From contig NC_019567.1 in the NCBI RefSeq assembly GCF_000317895.1, forward strand, positions 1,798,001 through 1,862,000: 64,000 nucleotides of DNA, given 5' to 3'. Below the pieces are notes generated by a model, which had not been told where the DNA came from, ran no database searches, and saw nothing but the letters and a program-made list of their open reading frames with translations. The first letter of the stretch is position 1, and every line of letters begins with the position of its first letter. Made by a program: the position numbers and the translations under genes. Below, piece by piece: positions 46,164 to 54,942 of the stretch. The stretch is from Bdellovibrio bacteriovorus str. Tiberius (GTDB lineage Bacteria; Bdellovibrionota; Bdellovibrionia; Bdellovibrionales; Bdellovibrionaceae).

Positions 46164-46928
46164 ATGAAAAAGAAATTTATGACGGTCTCTGCACTTCTTC
46201 TTCTGCAACTGGTGTCCACGGTTTGTCTGGCCTGGGACGACCCTTTCCGCAATGAATGTGACCTGGGGGAAGTGAAGGCGTTTGTGGCCACCGTACAGCC
46301 GAATTCAGAAAAATGGGCGAAGGCCGACGGTCGGGTTATTGATTTGATGAGTAACGTCACGTTGTTCTCGATTTACGGAAATAAATTTGGCGGGGATGGA
46401 ATCAGAACTTTTGCATATCCATTTATTAAGGATGTCACTGCCGATGCTTTGACCTTTTCATATTACGTTTGCACCAAGGGGATTTTTCCAACCACGACTG
46501 GCGGCTCCAGCTCTGTTTCCTTTATCAAGCAATACCCGCTGAGCATGCGTTATGATTTGAGTAACTTCAGCAGGCTGGATGATCATAGTGCTCTGGCTGA
46601 GAGTTCTGGAGCCTATAGCCTGGCTGTTTTTGATGATTTGAAGTTTACCAATCATAGGGCAGATGACCTGGTTCGTTTTCCGAATGTGATTCTGCCGGGT
46701 GGAATTGAGAATAACGATGATGGACACTCGAAGCTATACAACTATGTGGTTGTGAATGGGGAATGGCCTTCCGGTGGTGCCAACTGCGAAAAAGGGGAAG
46801 TGTTGTTTGGTTTATGGAAGCACGATGCTCCGGCTAACACCAAAGAATTTGTGCCTTCGTCTCCGATCACAGCATCACTGGCTGATGGCCAGCTGAGAAC
46901 GGCTCCACGCATCTTTGTTTGTCAGTAA
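46164..46928 (+). CDS. Exported protein with phage tail-collar-like domain
   Basis: Product of about 254 residues with a clear signal peptide (ending CLA-WDD). Residues about 30-80 follow the tail-collar pattern: GEVKAFVATVQPNSEKWAKADGR..., then LFSIYGNKFGGDGIRTFAYPFI. This domain is found in phage short-tail fibres and in microcystin-dependent-protein-like bacterial proteins. The rest, strand-rich with several cysteines, is unrecognised. ATG 46164 has AAAGGTG five bases upstream; the longer frame from 45948 has no support. Export of a phage-fibre-like domain suggests a surface binding role (inference). Confidence 0.75.
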   Translation: MKKKFMTVSALLLLQLVSTVCLAWDDPFRNECDLGEVKAFVATVQPNSEKWAKADGRVIDLMSNVTLFSIYGNKFGGDGIRTFAYPFIKDVTADALTFSYYVCTKGIFPTTTGGSSSVSFIKQYPLSMRYDLSNFSRLDDHSALAESSGAYSLAVFDDLKFTNHRADDLVRFPNVILPGGIENNDDGHSKLYNYVVVNGEWPSGGANCEKGEVLFGLWKHDAPANTKEFVPSSPITASLADGQLRTAPRIFVCQ

Positions 46929-46963
46929 ACTCAGTGAATTATTAACAACGGTGATTCAGAAAT

Positions 46964-46998
46964 ATAAAAGGGGATGAGTAAATCATCCCCTTTTATAG
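46964..46998. terminator. Bidirectional terminator
   Basis: ATAAAAGGGGATGA-GTAAA-TCATCCCCTTTTAT, between the tail-collar gene and the convergent FMN reductase gene. Confidence 0.9.
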
Positions 46999-47056
46999 TT
47001 TTGCAGGCAGTGCAGGGATTAGATCCCGGGGATGTGGTCCGTCTTGCGCGAGCGCT

Positions 47057-47668
47057 CTAGTTGTGTTGTTGGTGGATCTTTTCATCCACAAATTCTGTGA
47101 GCTTTTCAAATGGCGTCTCTTTTCTGGAGGCAAAGTGGATAAAATCCGCAATCATGGCCTGCAGCTTTTCAATCTGCTTTTCGTCTTTGAGCTTTCCATC
47201 TTTGTCAAAAGCGTCGTCGGCTTTCGCCACGCCAAAATATTCTGGATACACATAGGATTTTAGAACATGCAAGGGCACACGTGCGTGCAAGTTTCCCCGC
47301 ACGGCACCTAGTGCCCCAGGAGAAGCGCCCAGCAGCAGGATGTGCTTCTTTTCAATGGGTACCGGTTTTAAGCGAGACAGCCAGTCAATGGCATTCTTGA
47401 ATGTACCAGGAATGCTTCCGTTGTATTCAGGACTTGAAATGATAATGGCGTCGGCCTCGGTAAATTTCTTTCCCAGGTCCTTGGCACCTTGAGGAATGCC
47501 CTTGGAGTTTTCCAGGTCAGCGTCATACATCGGCAGGGGAAATTCGTTGAATTCGCAAAGATCCACCTCGCAAAAAGGCAGATCTTGCACCATTTCTGCG
47601 GCGACCCGGATCAGTTTTTTGTTGTAAGAACCGTGGCGCAAAGACGCCGCAAACATAAAGACTTTCAT
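47057..47668 (-). CDS. NADPH-dependent FMN reductase family protein
   Basis: Product of about 203 residues with a flavodoxin-like fold: FMFAASLRHGSYNKKL (phosphate loop), then AIIISSPEYNGSIPGTFKNAIDWLSR, the family signature, and LLLGASPGALGAVRG. Relatives reduce quinones, chromate or azo dyes using NAD(P)H. ATG 47668 has GAGGTG upstream; GTG 47674 is the longer option. No operon partner. Confidence 0.9.
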   Translation of the reverse strand: MKVFMFAASLRHGSYNKKLIRVAAEMVQDLPFCEVDLCEFNEFPLPMYDADLENSKGIPQGAKDLGKKFTEADAIIISSPEYNGSIPGTFKNAIDWLSRLKPVPIEKKHILLLGASPGALGAVRGNLHARVPLHVLKSYVYPEYFGVAKADDAFDKDGKLKDEKQIEKLQAMIADFIHFASRKETPFEKLTEFVDEKIHQQHN

Positions 47669-47889
47669 GCGCACCTCACTGTCGTGGACAGTGTCTCACT
47701 GTGGGTCTGTTAGGCCGATGAAATAGCGGGGAATATTCCAAAATACAAATTGGCCCGGGGGATTTTCGGGAGGAACTTTAGTGATCTTGTAATTTACAGG
47801 AGAGCGTATTTTGGGCGAGGCTTCGCGTGGAAAGATCTTTGATGTGGAGATTGAAGCCGACCTGCGTGATCGGCCTCAAAAAGATGGAA

Positions 47890-48531
47890 CTATTTTTTCA
47901 GGATGGATTTTTTCAAAGTGGCTACACCATCATCAGATGGTTTGCCCAGCCAGATAGAGAACACCTTTTCGATAAATCCTGCAGGGCCTTTGATTTCAGA
48001 AACATTGCCGGAAGTTGTTTCGTAAAGAACAGCTTCAGACCCGTCTTTCAATTTAGCACCCAATACAGTCAGCGCTTTGCCTTCTTTGGCTTCGCCACCT
48101 TTTGCCACAGAGTCCAGGAATTGTTTCACGGACGCTTCGTCAGAACTCACGCCATTGGCTTTAAGTGCTTCTTTGAAAGACTTTTGCACGTTATCGGCAT
48201 CCACACCACGCAGGAAGTGCATTTGGATGGCAACGGCTTGCTGATCCTTCAGTGAAGTCAGGGCTTCAGCATCGGTTTTCTTGAAGGTTTCTGGATTGCT
48301 GACGAAAAGCTGGCCCACATAAACTTTCACGTTCACGAAAACCACTTTCTTGGCGCGCAGGCCTGCGCCCACTGAAGTCAGTTTCAGGGATTCGCTTTCA
48401 ACATTGGCAGTCGCGGAAGTGGACAGGGTCACTTTTTCCACTTTTTCGCCGGTTCCTTCCGGAGTCAGCAGGGCTGCCATGGAGTTTACAGACAAAAGAA
48501 CGGTCGCAAGGGCTGCGATAAGGTGTTTCAT
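47890..48531 (-). CDS. Exported chalcone-isomerase-like protein
   Basis: Product of 213 residues with a signal peptide (ending MAA-LLT). The mature part fits the chalcone-isomerase-like fold: SVGAGLRAKKVVFVNVKVYVGQLFV, then VAIQMHFLRGVDADNVQKSF and a C-terminal VSEIKGPAGFIEKVFSIWLG. In bacteria these proteins are usually periplasmic and of unknown role. ATG 48531 follows AGGACC. The frame upstream to 48588 overlaps the divergent gene and is not used. Confidence 0.82.
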   Translation of the reverse strand: MKHLIAALATVLLSVNSMAALLTPEGTGEKVEKVTLSTSATANVESESLKLTSVGAGLRAKKVVFVNVKVYVGQLFVSNPETFKKTDAEALTSLKDQQAVAIQMHFLRGVDADNVQKSFKEALKANGVSSDEASVKQFLDSVAKGGEAKEGKALTVLGAKLKDGSEAVLYETTSGNVSEIKGPAGFIEKVFSIWLGKPSDDGVATLKKSILKK

Positions 48532-48642
48532 ACAGGTCCTTTCTCGAATTGGTCCAGATAGGATTGGTTGAGGGGGATTAATTGTCAACCCGGAAAAGTT
48601 TTGTTGGCAGCTCCCGTGCGGAAGTTTAGAATTTTTAAAGCA

Positions 48643-50016
48643 ATGACTGACACCCGGACGCTGACCTTATTCAGACAAAAATTGGAACTTCTGATCCTGT
48701 CCGAGGATGAGGCGATTTTAAACCGCGCCAAGGAAGTGATTTCCCGTCACTATCTGACCTTCAAACAAATGCGTTATTCTGAACTGGATGCGGCTTCGCG
48801 CTCGGAACTGATGCGCGCACAAATGGTTTTGATGGTGCAGGAGCAGAATGAGGATCTGTCCGCATTTGCGGCGCGAGTGGATCAGGTTTTGAATCTGTTC
48901 CCGCGATCCCGGATTGTGACCGTCATGGCGGCTTCCCTGTCGCGCGAGAATCTGGAAGGAACCCAGAATCCGCGCGTGACCCCACTTTCGCAAAGTGAAT
49001 TCAACCGCACCCTGAAGTTTGAGTATATCTGTCTGTATCGTTGCCGGGCCCAGTATTTTGAAATTCAAATCGGTGACTTGTTCCCGATGACCACCATGAC
49101 ATTCCCGGTGTTTGTACGCATGCCGCTGAATCAGCGTTATCTGGCGGTCGTTTACAGCAATTCAGTTCTCAGTGATGAACGCTTCCAGCGGGTCGGGAAA
49201 GCCGACAACACCTTTATTCAAAATCGCGACAGTGAAAAGTATCTGGATTACATCACGAATTACTATGACACCTCCGGGCATGGTTTGAAAAAGCGCGCAC
49301 GTGCGCTGTTTCTGTCCCTGTGCCATGGGGCTTTGTATTTGAATGAAATTCTTCTTTTTGATTTCAAATCACCAGGGCCTGGGACATTCCGTTCCCGTTA
49401 TGAAGCTCTTCTTAAAACGGCTTCGGATCTTTTGCAGCTGCTGGGAACTGAAGAGGACCTGTGGGATCTTTTCCGGGAAGTGCTGGAAGGAGAGTTCTAC
49501 GAGATTTGGCGCGCGCCGTGGATTGCGGTGTACGGGGCTATCATCTCGAGGAAAAGCGGACAGGGGGATCCCCTGACGGTGCTGATAGCCGGCCTGCTGA
49601 CGGATGTGGGGCTGTTTGATATCGACGACAGGATCAGCCGCGAGTTTTTAACTTCCGAAGGCAGAACTGTTTTGGAAGAGCAGCAGCGTGAATTTAACAA
49701 TCATCCGATTCTGTCCATGAATCGCTGCCTTATCAAAGGCTTGCCGTTGACTGAAGAAGTCAAGGCCGTGATGGTTTGCACCCACGAGCGTTTTGACGAA
49801 AAGGGATTTCCGAATCAGGTTCCAGCAGACAAGATTCCGGTGGAAGCCCTTATCCTTCAGTTTGCAGAAAAGATCGATCAGGGTGTTTTGACGACAATGA
49901 AAAAGAACGGCGTGGGCTTTCGCTTCTTGAAAGAGAAAATCTGGGAAGCCGAGAATAACTCCGGCGTGGCATTCCCGCCAGCGTTCCTGGCAGCCATTGC
50001 CGATTCTTTGCTTTAA
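48643..50016 (+). CDS. Degenerate HD-GYP domain protein
   Basis: Product of about 457 residues. The N-terminal 270 residues are unrecognised (possibly receiver- or PilZ-like sensory parts: ELLILSEDEAILNRAKEVI; FPVFVRMPLNQRYLAVVYS). The C-terminal part is HD-GYP-like but altered: AGLLTDVGLFDID (the HD pair is TD), NNHPILSMNRCL, and CTHERFDEKGFPNQVPADKIPVEALI, where GYP reads GFP. HD-GYP enzymes degrade cyclic di-GMP; loss of the first histidine makes activity doubtful. It may bind the nucleotide without hydrolysis. Bdellovibrio relies heavily on cyclic di-GMP. Diverges from the chalcone-isomerase-like gene. Confidence 0.78.
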   Translation: MTDTRTLTLFRQKLELLILSEDEAILNRAKEVISRHYLTFKQMRYSELDAASRSELMRAQMVLMVQEQNEDLSAFAARVDQVLNLFPRSRIVTVMAASLSRENLEGTQNPRVTPLSQSEFNRTLKFEYICLYRCRAQYFEIQIGDLFPMTTMTFPVFVRMPLNQRYLAVVYSNSVLSDERFQRVGKADNTFIQNRDSEKYLDYITNYYDTSGHGLKKRARALFLSLCHGALYLNEILLFDFKSPGPGTFRSRYEALLKTASDLLQLLGTEEDLWDLFREVLEGEFYEIWRAPWIAVYGAIISRKSGQGDPLTVLIAGLLTDVGLFDIDDRISREFLTSEGRTVLEEQQREFNNHPILSMNRCLIKGLPLTEEVKAVMVCTHERFDEKGFPNQVPADKIPVEALILQFAEKIDQGVLTTMKKNGVGFRFLKEKIWEAENNSGVAFPPAFLAAIADSLL

Positions 50017-50642
50017 GGGCAGATTTCGATCATTCCGCCCAAATCCATGTTTGCGTAAATTTCTTCAATTTCATAATCACGAACAGCCATGCATCCCTTG
50101 GTCCAATCGCGGGGATGGCGGATGACTTTGCGTTTGACCCAGCTGTTGGGCAGACCGTGAATCAAAATACTGTCGCCCGGATTTTTGATGCCGTTCTTTT
50201 TGGCTTCCGCAAGATCTTTGGCATTGGGATAATTGATACGAAGGCCCAGATGATATTCGCTCTTTTCTTTTTTCAGATCAAAGAAGTAACGGCCTTCCGG
50301 AGTGCGCTGGTCGCCTTCGTTTTTCTTGTGGCCTTGCGGGTTTCCGCCAAGAGCGACAGCATATGTTGCCAGTACTTGCCCGTGGCGCATCACATGCAGC
50401 AGACGGCGTTTTTTATCGACCAGCACGAGATCCAATTTTTGCGAAATGGGGGAGTGATCCCAGCGGGCATTATCAGCGAACTCTTTGGCGCGCGGGCACA
50501 GGCTGGGAAGCTCTGAAGATTCCAAGCCCACTTCCAGCATGCGGCTTTCATCAGGGCTGAGCATTTCAAAGCCATCGCCCTTGATGATGGCAAAAGAAGT
50601 CGTGGGGGCAAGAATCAGAAGTGCGAACCAAAGGGATTTCAT
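50013..50642 (-). CDS. L,D-transpeptidase (YkuD domain), exported
   Basis: Product of 209 residues with a signal peptide (ending SFA-IIK). The YkuD domain starts near residue 68 (LDLVLVDKKRRLLHVMRHG) and holds ILIHGLPNSW and WTKGCMAVRDYEIEEIY with the catalytic Cys. These enzymes form 3-3 crosslinks or attach proteins in peptidoglycan; Bdellovibrio uses several on its own or prey walls. ATG 50642 with CAGGGA upstream is preferred to the longer frame. It overlaps the end of the HD-GYP gene by four bases. Confidence 0.9.
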   Translation of the reverse strand: MKSLWFALLILAPTTSFAIIKGDGFEMLSPDESRMLEVGLESSELPSLCPRAKEFADNARWDHSPISQKLDLVLVDKKRRLLHVMRHGQVLATYAVALGGNPQGHKKNEGDQRTPEGRYFFDLKKEKSEYHLGLRINYPNAKDLAEAKKNGIKNPGDSILIHGLPNSWVKRKVIRHPRDWTKGCMAVRDYEIEEIYANMDLGGMIEICP

Positions 50643-50789
50643 GTCCCTGATTTCCCACGAAGTGGGGGCTTTGCGCAAGGGGGCTTTTGGCAGCTTTGAC
50701 ACTGTCCGTAAGAAGGAAAATCCTTTGCGCCAGCTCGTGGTTTTGCCTTTAATAAGAGGGCTTAAAAATTCGATCACAAGGAGATCAAA

Positions 50790-51278
50790 GTGCTTAAAAA
50801 AGTGGCGTTGGCGCTATGTTTGGTAACAGTTGTTTTTGCAGCTCAAGGGGAGGCCAAGGAATTGACCAACCGTTTGGGTGTGGGTGTTAAAAGTCACTCT
50901 GCTTTGGATCTGGCTCAGTTGGCAGCGGTTTATTATATTGCTCCGGATGTTTCCATCGCGGGTGGTTTGGGTATCGATACTCAGGAAGATTATTCCAAAT
51001 TTGCTTTCAATGCGGGGATTCGCCGTATCGTTTTCAAAGAAGACAACATGAACTTCTATATGGGTGGTACTTTGGGCATCCTGAACAATGAAGTGGCCGG
51101 CGATAAAGAATCCGGTTTCGAACTGAATGCATTGTTCGGTGGTGAGTTCTTCTTCACCGGCCTTGATTCCCTGGCATTCACCTTTGAAGGTGGTGTGGGT
51201 GTGATCTCTGGCGACAACGTGCGTTTCAGAACCATCGGCGACGGTCCGTTCAGCGCCGGAATCATCTTCTATTTCTAA
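50790..51278 (+). CDS. Small outer-membrane beta-barrel protein
   Basis: Product of 162 residues with a GTG start and a signal peptide (about 22 residues, GEA-KEL). The remainder alternates as in an eight-strand barrel and ends in aromatic FYF, the typical outer-membrane insertion signal. Gly-rich strands (NRLGVGVKSHS, YMGGTLGIL, FTFEGGVGVIS). No family name. Followed after 37 bases by ridA. Confidence 0.78.
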   Translation: MLKKVALALCLVTVVFAAQGEAKELTNRLGVGVKSHSALDLAQLAAVYYIAPDVSIAGGLGIDTQEDYSKFAFNAGIRRIVFKEDNMNFYMGGTLGILNNEVAGDKESGFELNALFGGEFFFTGLDSLAFTFEGGVGVISGDNVRFRTIGDGPFSAGIIFYF

Positions 51279-51315
51279 TCCTCAACCAAATTTCCAATCT
51301 TGAAAAAGGATATTT

Positions 51316-51693
51316 ATGAAAAAAGTTATTCACACAGACAACGCACCTAAAGCTGTTGGTCCTTATTCTCAGGCGATTCAGATCGGCGACATGTTGTTCT
51401 GCTCCGGTCAGATTTCCATCGATCCAAAAACCAACGAAGTTTTCACTGGCGACATCAAAACCCAGACGGAAATGGTTTTGAAAAACATCGAAGCGGTTCT
51501 GGCAGCCTCCAACATGGAATACAGCAACATCGTGAAAACCACGATCTTCCTGACCAGCATGTCGGACTTTGCAACTGTGAACGAGATCTACGCAAAAGCA
51601 TTCACGGACGCTCCTCCGGCGCGTTCCACTGTTGCGGTTGCAGGTTTGCCTAAAGGCGTGAACGTGGAGATCGAAGTCATTGCGCATCGCTAA
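51316..51693 (+). CDS. ridA: RidA-family reactive intermediate deaminase
   Basis: Product of 125 residues, the usual RidA size. Motifs: AVGPYSQAIQIGDMLFCSGQI, the active-site arginine and glutamate in PPARSTVAVAGLPKGVNVEIEVIA. RidA hydrolyses reactive enamine/imine intermediates made by PLP enzymes such as threonine dehydratase, protecting other PLP enzymes. Overlaps the next gene by 14 bases. Confidence 0.95.
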   Translation: MKKVIHTDNAPKAVGPYSQAIQIGDMLFCSGQISIDPKTNEVFTGDIKTQTEMVLKNIEAVLAASNMEYSNIVKTTIFLTSMSDFATVNEIYAKAFTDAPPARSTVAVAGLPKGVNVEIEVIAHR

Positions 51694-52255
51694 GTCCCTG
51701 TTGAAATCCCGTTCATTCTGGGCTCTGGCATTCCTGAGCGCAGTGGTGCTATACCGCTTCGTCGACGAATATCAGAAGGTGCAGAGTGAGCGGATTCAAT
51801 CCTGGACGAAAACTCCTTCCGCTGACTGCGCGGTGGTCCTGACGGGCGGCGCAGGCAGGGTGAGGGAGGGGTTTGACCTTCTGGCGAATCAGAATGTCAA
51901 AAAGCTCGTTATTTCGGGCGTGTATTCCAATGCGCGTCTGCGCGAGATCATGCCGGTGTGGCCCTTTTATGGGAACCTGAGCGAAAACGATGTGGTCTTG
52001 GACCGCCGTTCAGAAACCACTTATGGAAATGCCCAGCAAAGCCTGCCGATTGTGGAGGCGCTGAAGTGCCGGGACATCCTGCTGGTGACATCACGTCTGC
52101 ATATGTACCGTTCTTACCGGACGTTCCGGGCCACGTTTCCTGAAAACATCTACATCGAAAAGCATGCGATTATTGGCGGCCGCTTTGAGTCTTCCGTCTG
52201 GGAGTCGGGGTTTGAGGCTCTGAAATCGCTGTTTTACTCTATCTGGGCCTACTAA
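51680..52255 (+). CDS. DUF218 (YdcF/SanA-like) membrane-anchored protein
   Basis: Product of 191 residues. One N-terminal membrane helix (about 12-28), then the DUF218 domain: CAVVLTGGAGRVREGFDLL, KKLVISGVYS, VVLDRRSETTYGNAQ and ILLVTSRLHMYRSYRTF. E. coli relatives (ElyC, SanA, YdcF) affect envelope integrity. The ATG lies inside ridA, so the two genes are coupled. Confidence 0.85.
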   Translation: MRIAKSLLKSRSFWALAFLSAVVLYRFVDEYQKVQSERIQSWTKTPSADCAVVLTGGAGRVREGFDLLANQNVKKLVISGVYSNARLREIMPVWPFYGNLSENDVVLDRRSETTYGNAQQSLPIVEALKCRDILLVTSRLHMYRSYRTFRATFPENIYIEKHAIIGGRFESSVWESGFEALKSLFYSIWAY

Positions 52256-52326
52256 AACCAGACCTTTGACCAAGACATCTTTTATCCAAATGAACCGATA
52301 AATCCTTGAGAAATCGAGGGTGAATC

Positions 52327-53151
52327 ATGACTTCTTTACTGGCGCAAATAGACTCGCTAGGAAGATCAGTAACAAAGAATGTGGAGTACACGGCACGTGT
52401 TCTCCTGATGGTTTATCTTTCTCTGCGTGCCACGGTTTTAGATCGTGCCCAGGGCTTCCGCCAGATCGTCGGCGTTATTTCAGCACAAATCTATTTCACC
52501 GGCTGGCAGGCGCTGCCACTGATTTCGGTTCTCGCTTTGGGAACCGGGTCTATCATTTTGCTTCAGTCCCTGTCCAATCTGTCACTGCTGGGCGGCACCC
52601 AGATGATCGGAAACTTCCTGATCGTCATGATCGTCCGTGAGGCCGGTCCCTTGCTGGTGGCTTTGGTGGTGATCGCGCGCTCGGGTACAGCCGTGGCTTC
52701 GGAAGTCGGGAACATGCGCGCCAATCGCGAGATTGAAGCGCTGGAAAGCATGGGTATCAACCCGCTGAGTTTTATTGTGTTCCCGCGTGTGCTGGGTGGA
52801 ATCATCAGCGTGCTGGGACTGGCATTTTATTTCAATTTTATCGCTTTGATTGGCGGATTCCTGGTCACGAAATTCGTGCAGGATCTGCCCCTGGCTTTTT
52901 ATACGGATTCATTGATGCGTGCCTTTGCCAAAGAGGACGTGCTGATCTTCCTGCTGAAGAACGGTTTCAGCGGGATGATTATTTTTGTGGTGTGCTGCTA
53001 TCAGGGGCTTTCTGTGAAGCGCAGTCCGCATGAGGTTCCACAGGTCACGACCCAGGCCGTGGTGAACAGTATCATCTTTGTGGTCGTGTTTAATCTGATT
53101 GTGACAGCTTTGTTTTATCTAAATCAACTTCGTAGTTTAGGGGTGGTGTGA
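52327..53151 (+). CDS. MlaE-family ABC permease
   Basis: Product of 274 residues with about five membrane helices. The family signature is present: LIVMIVREAGPLLVALVVIARSGTAVASEVGNMRANREIEALESMG (about 98-143), then FPRVLGG. MlaE forms the membrane part of a phospholipid (Mla) transporter between inner and outer membrane. It overlaps the ATPase gene by four bases. Start has AGGGTG upstream. Confidence 0.93.
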   Translation: MTSLLAQIDSLGRSVTKNVEYTARVLLMVYLSLRATVLDRAQGFRQIVGVISAQIYFTGWQALPLISVLALGTGSIILLQSLSNLSLLGGTQMIGNFLIVMIVREAGPLLVALVVIARSGTAVASEVGNMRANREIEALESMGINPLSFIVFPRVLGGIISVLGLAFYFNFIALIGGFLVTKFVQDLPLAFYTDSLMRAFAKEDVLIFLLKNGFSGMIIFVVCCYQGLSVKRSPHEVPQVTTQAVVNSIIFVVVFNLIVTALFYLNQLRSLGVV

Positions 53152-53861
53152 TGAAAATCGAAAATCTAAAATTTGAAGGCGTGTCTTTCACTCATGAAGG
53201 GCAGGAGCCAATTGTTCAGAATGTGGAGTTTGATTTTCCAATGAACGAAATTCTGTGGGTGAAAGCCGATGAAGGTGCGGGGAAGAGCTCTCTGTTGCAG
53301 ATTCTGGCAGGCCTGCAGATCCCCCAGTCCGGGAAATATCTGATCAACGGTGAAAACGTGGTGGATATGTCCTTTGAAGAGTTTTTGCCATTCCGTCTGA
53401 AGATCGGCTATTCCTTCGATTACGGCGGTCTGATCAACAATCGTACTTTGTATGACAATCTGATGCTGCCTCTTTTGTATCATAAGGTTTTGACGCCGGA
53501 AGAATGCAAAGCCCGCGTCGAAGCGATGATCAAGGAATTTGGCATCGAGAAATTTGCCCACGAAAGACCGGCCCATGTCCCGGGTCGTATTCGCAAGCTG
53601 ACGTGCCTGATGCGCGCAGTGGTGATGCAGCCGGAAATGCTGCTGTTGGATGATCCAAGCGTGGGACTGGGGCAGGACAGTGTCTATATCTTTGCTGATC
53701 ACGTGCACCGTCTGCGCAAAGAGGGGCACCTGAAACATATCTTTATCAGTTCCTATGATGAAAAGTTCATGAATCTTTTCAATTATCAGATCATTCACCT
53801 GGATGACGGACAGATTTACTTCCAGGCTGTGGATCCCGAGAAAAGAGTTGTTCACCTATGA
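53148..53861 (+). CDS. MlaF-like ABC ATPase with degenerate signature motifs
   Basis: Product of 237 residues, ABC fold. Walker A is DEGAGKSSLLQILAGL (about 43-58). The C-loop, normally LSGG, reads VPGRIRKL. Walker B reads LLLDDPSVGL, with Asp where the catalytic Glu is expected. No clear H-loop histidine is seen (ISSYDEKF). So ATP binding is likely but hydrolysis may be weak or partner-assisted. Its place between MlaE- and MlaD-like genes defines it as the ATPase of that transporter. ATGA overlaps on both sides. Confidence 0.88.
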   Translation: MMKIENLKFEGVSFTHEGQEPIVQNVEFDFPMNEILWVKADEGAGKSSLLQILAGLQIPQSGKYLINGENVVDMSFEEFLPFRLKIGYSFDYGGLINNRTLYDNLMLPLLYHKVLTPEECKARVEAMIKEFGIEKFAHERPAHVPGRIRKLTCLMRAVVMQPEMLLLDDPSVGLGQDSVYIFADHVHRLRKEGHLKHIFISSYDEKFMNLFNYQIIHLDDGQIYFQAVDPEKRVVHL

Positions 53862-54808
53862 AGGTAAAATTCAACAAGTTTGAAAGAGTCGCCGGCCTTT
53901 TTGTTGTTCTGGCCATTGTGGGTGTGATTGTCACAGCCATCAGTGCGGCAGTAAAACAGGGCTGGTTTGAGCCGAAGGTGCGCTTCACCACGACCTTTGA
54001 GAATGCCGACGGTATTCATCAGGGCACACTGGTGCAGATGGCAGGTCTTCGTGCCGGTGCCGTTGAAACCGTGGAACTGGAAAGTGACAACCGCATTCGT
54101 GTTGGCTTCTATGTTCTGGGAAAATTCCAGAATCGCATTCGTGAAAACAGCACGGTGCAGTTGATTCGTCCGTTCATCATCGGTGAGCGGGTGCTGGAGC
54201 TGACGGTGGGGAACGAAGAGTTTGAAATGATCCCGGATCACAGTGCAGTGAAGTCCATCGAAACGGTGGATCTGATGACATTGATGAGCGGTAAACACCT
54301 GAATTCTTACCTGAGCAAGTTGGGCGGGATTTTAGAGAGTGTGCAGGTCCTTGTGGATGCGTTTGCGGATAAAAGCCGCGCGGAAAGCCTGGTTCGTGTG
54401 ATTGACCGTTTGGATCCTTTGGTGAAAAACCTGAACACGATGTCAGTGGAAGTGATTAAACTTTCCAAACAGGCCACGCATGATGATGGCGTGCAAAAAC
54501 TGGTGGGAAATCTTGCCGTGACCACGCGTGAGATTAACAAAATCCTTCCTGAACTGAACGAACAGAATCCGGAAATGGCCAAAGACCTTGCCGTGATGAC
54601 CCAGAACCTGGCAGTAATGACCAAGGCGCTGGGACCCGCGGTGAAACAAGTCGAAGGCGAGCTTCCAGGGGCCAGTGTGCGTTTGGTACAGGCATTGGAC
54701 GAAACAGTTGTTGTATTAAAGGCCATGCAAAAAAGCTTCTTCATGAGAAGCAGTGTTAAAGAAGTCAAAGACGAGGAAACTCAAGATCGTCTTCCAGCCG
54801 GTAAATAG
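53858..54808 (+). CDS. MlaD-like MCE-domain lipid-transport protein
   Basis: Product of 316 residues. One N-terminal membrane helix (about 10-30), then a single MCE domain (about 42-120: FTTTFENADGIHQGTLVQMAGLRAG, VELTVGN), then a helical tail (about 150-300). MCE proteins form a hexameric ring in the periplasm through which lipids pass. Last gene of the three-gene operon; no MlaB or MlaC is seen beside it. Confidence 0.92.
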   Translation: MKVKFNKFERVAGLFVVLAIVGVIVTAISAAVKQGWFEPKVRFTTTFENADGIHQGTLVQMAGLRAGAVETVELESDNRIRVGFYVLGKFQNRIRENSTVQLIRPFIIGERVLELTVGNEEFEMIPDHSAVKSIETVDLMTLMSGKHLNSYLSKLGGILESVQVLVDAFADKSRAESLVRVIDRLDPLVKNLNTMSVEVIKLSKQATHDDGVQKLVGNLAVTTREINKILPELNEQNPEMAKDLAVMTQNLAVMTKALGPAVKQVEGELPGASVRLVQALDETVVVLKAMQKSFFMRSSVKEVKDEETQDRLPAGK

Positions 54809-54942
54809 ATCTGAATCGTTGTGATGTGTCTCGCTTTGGGGCACATTACAACATATCAAAAATTCTTTATTACTCTTCAGTAATACTCCGATTCGCACGA
54901 TAATACTTCAGCTCACAATGTTGAGCATGGGGATGGTTGATC

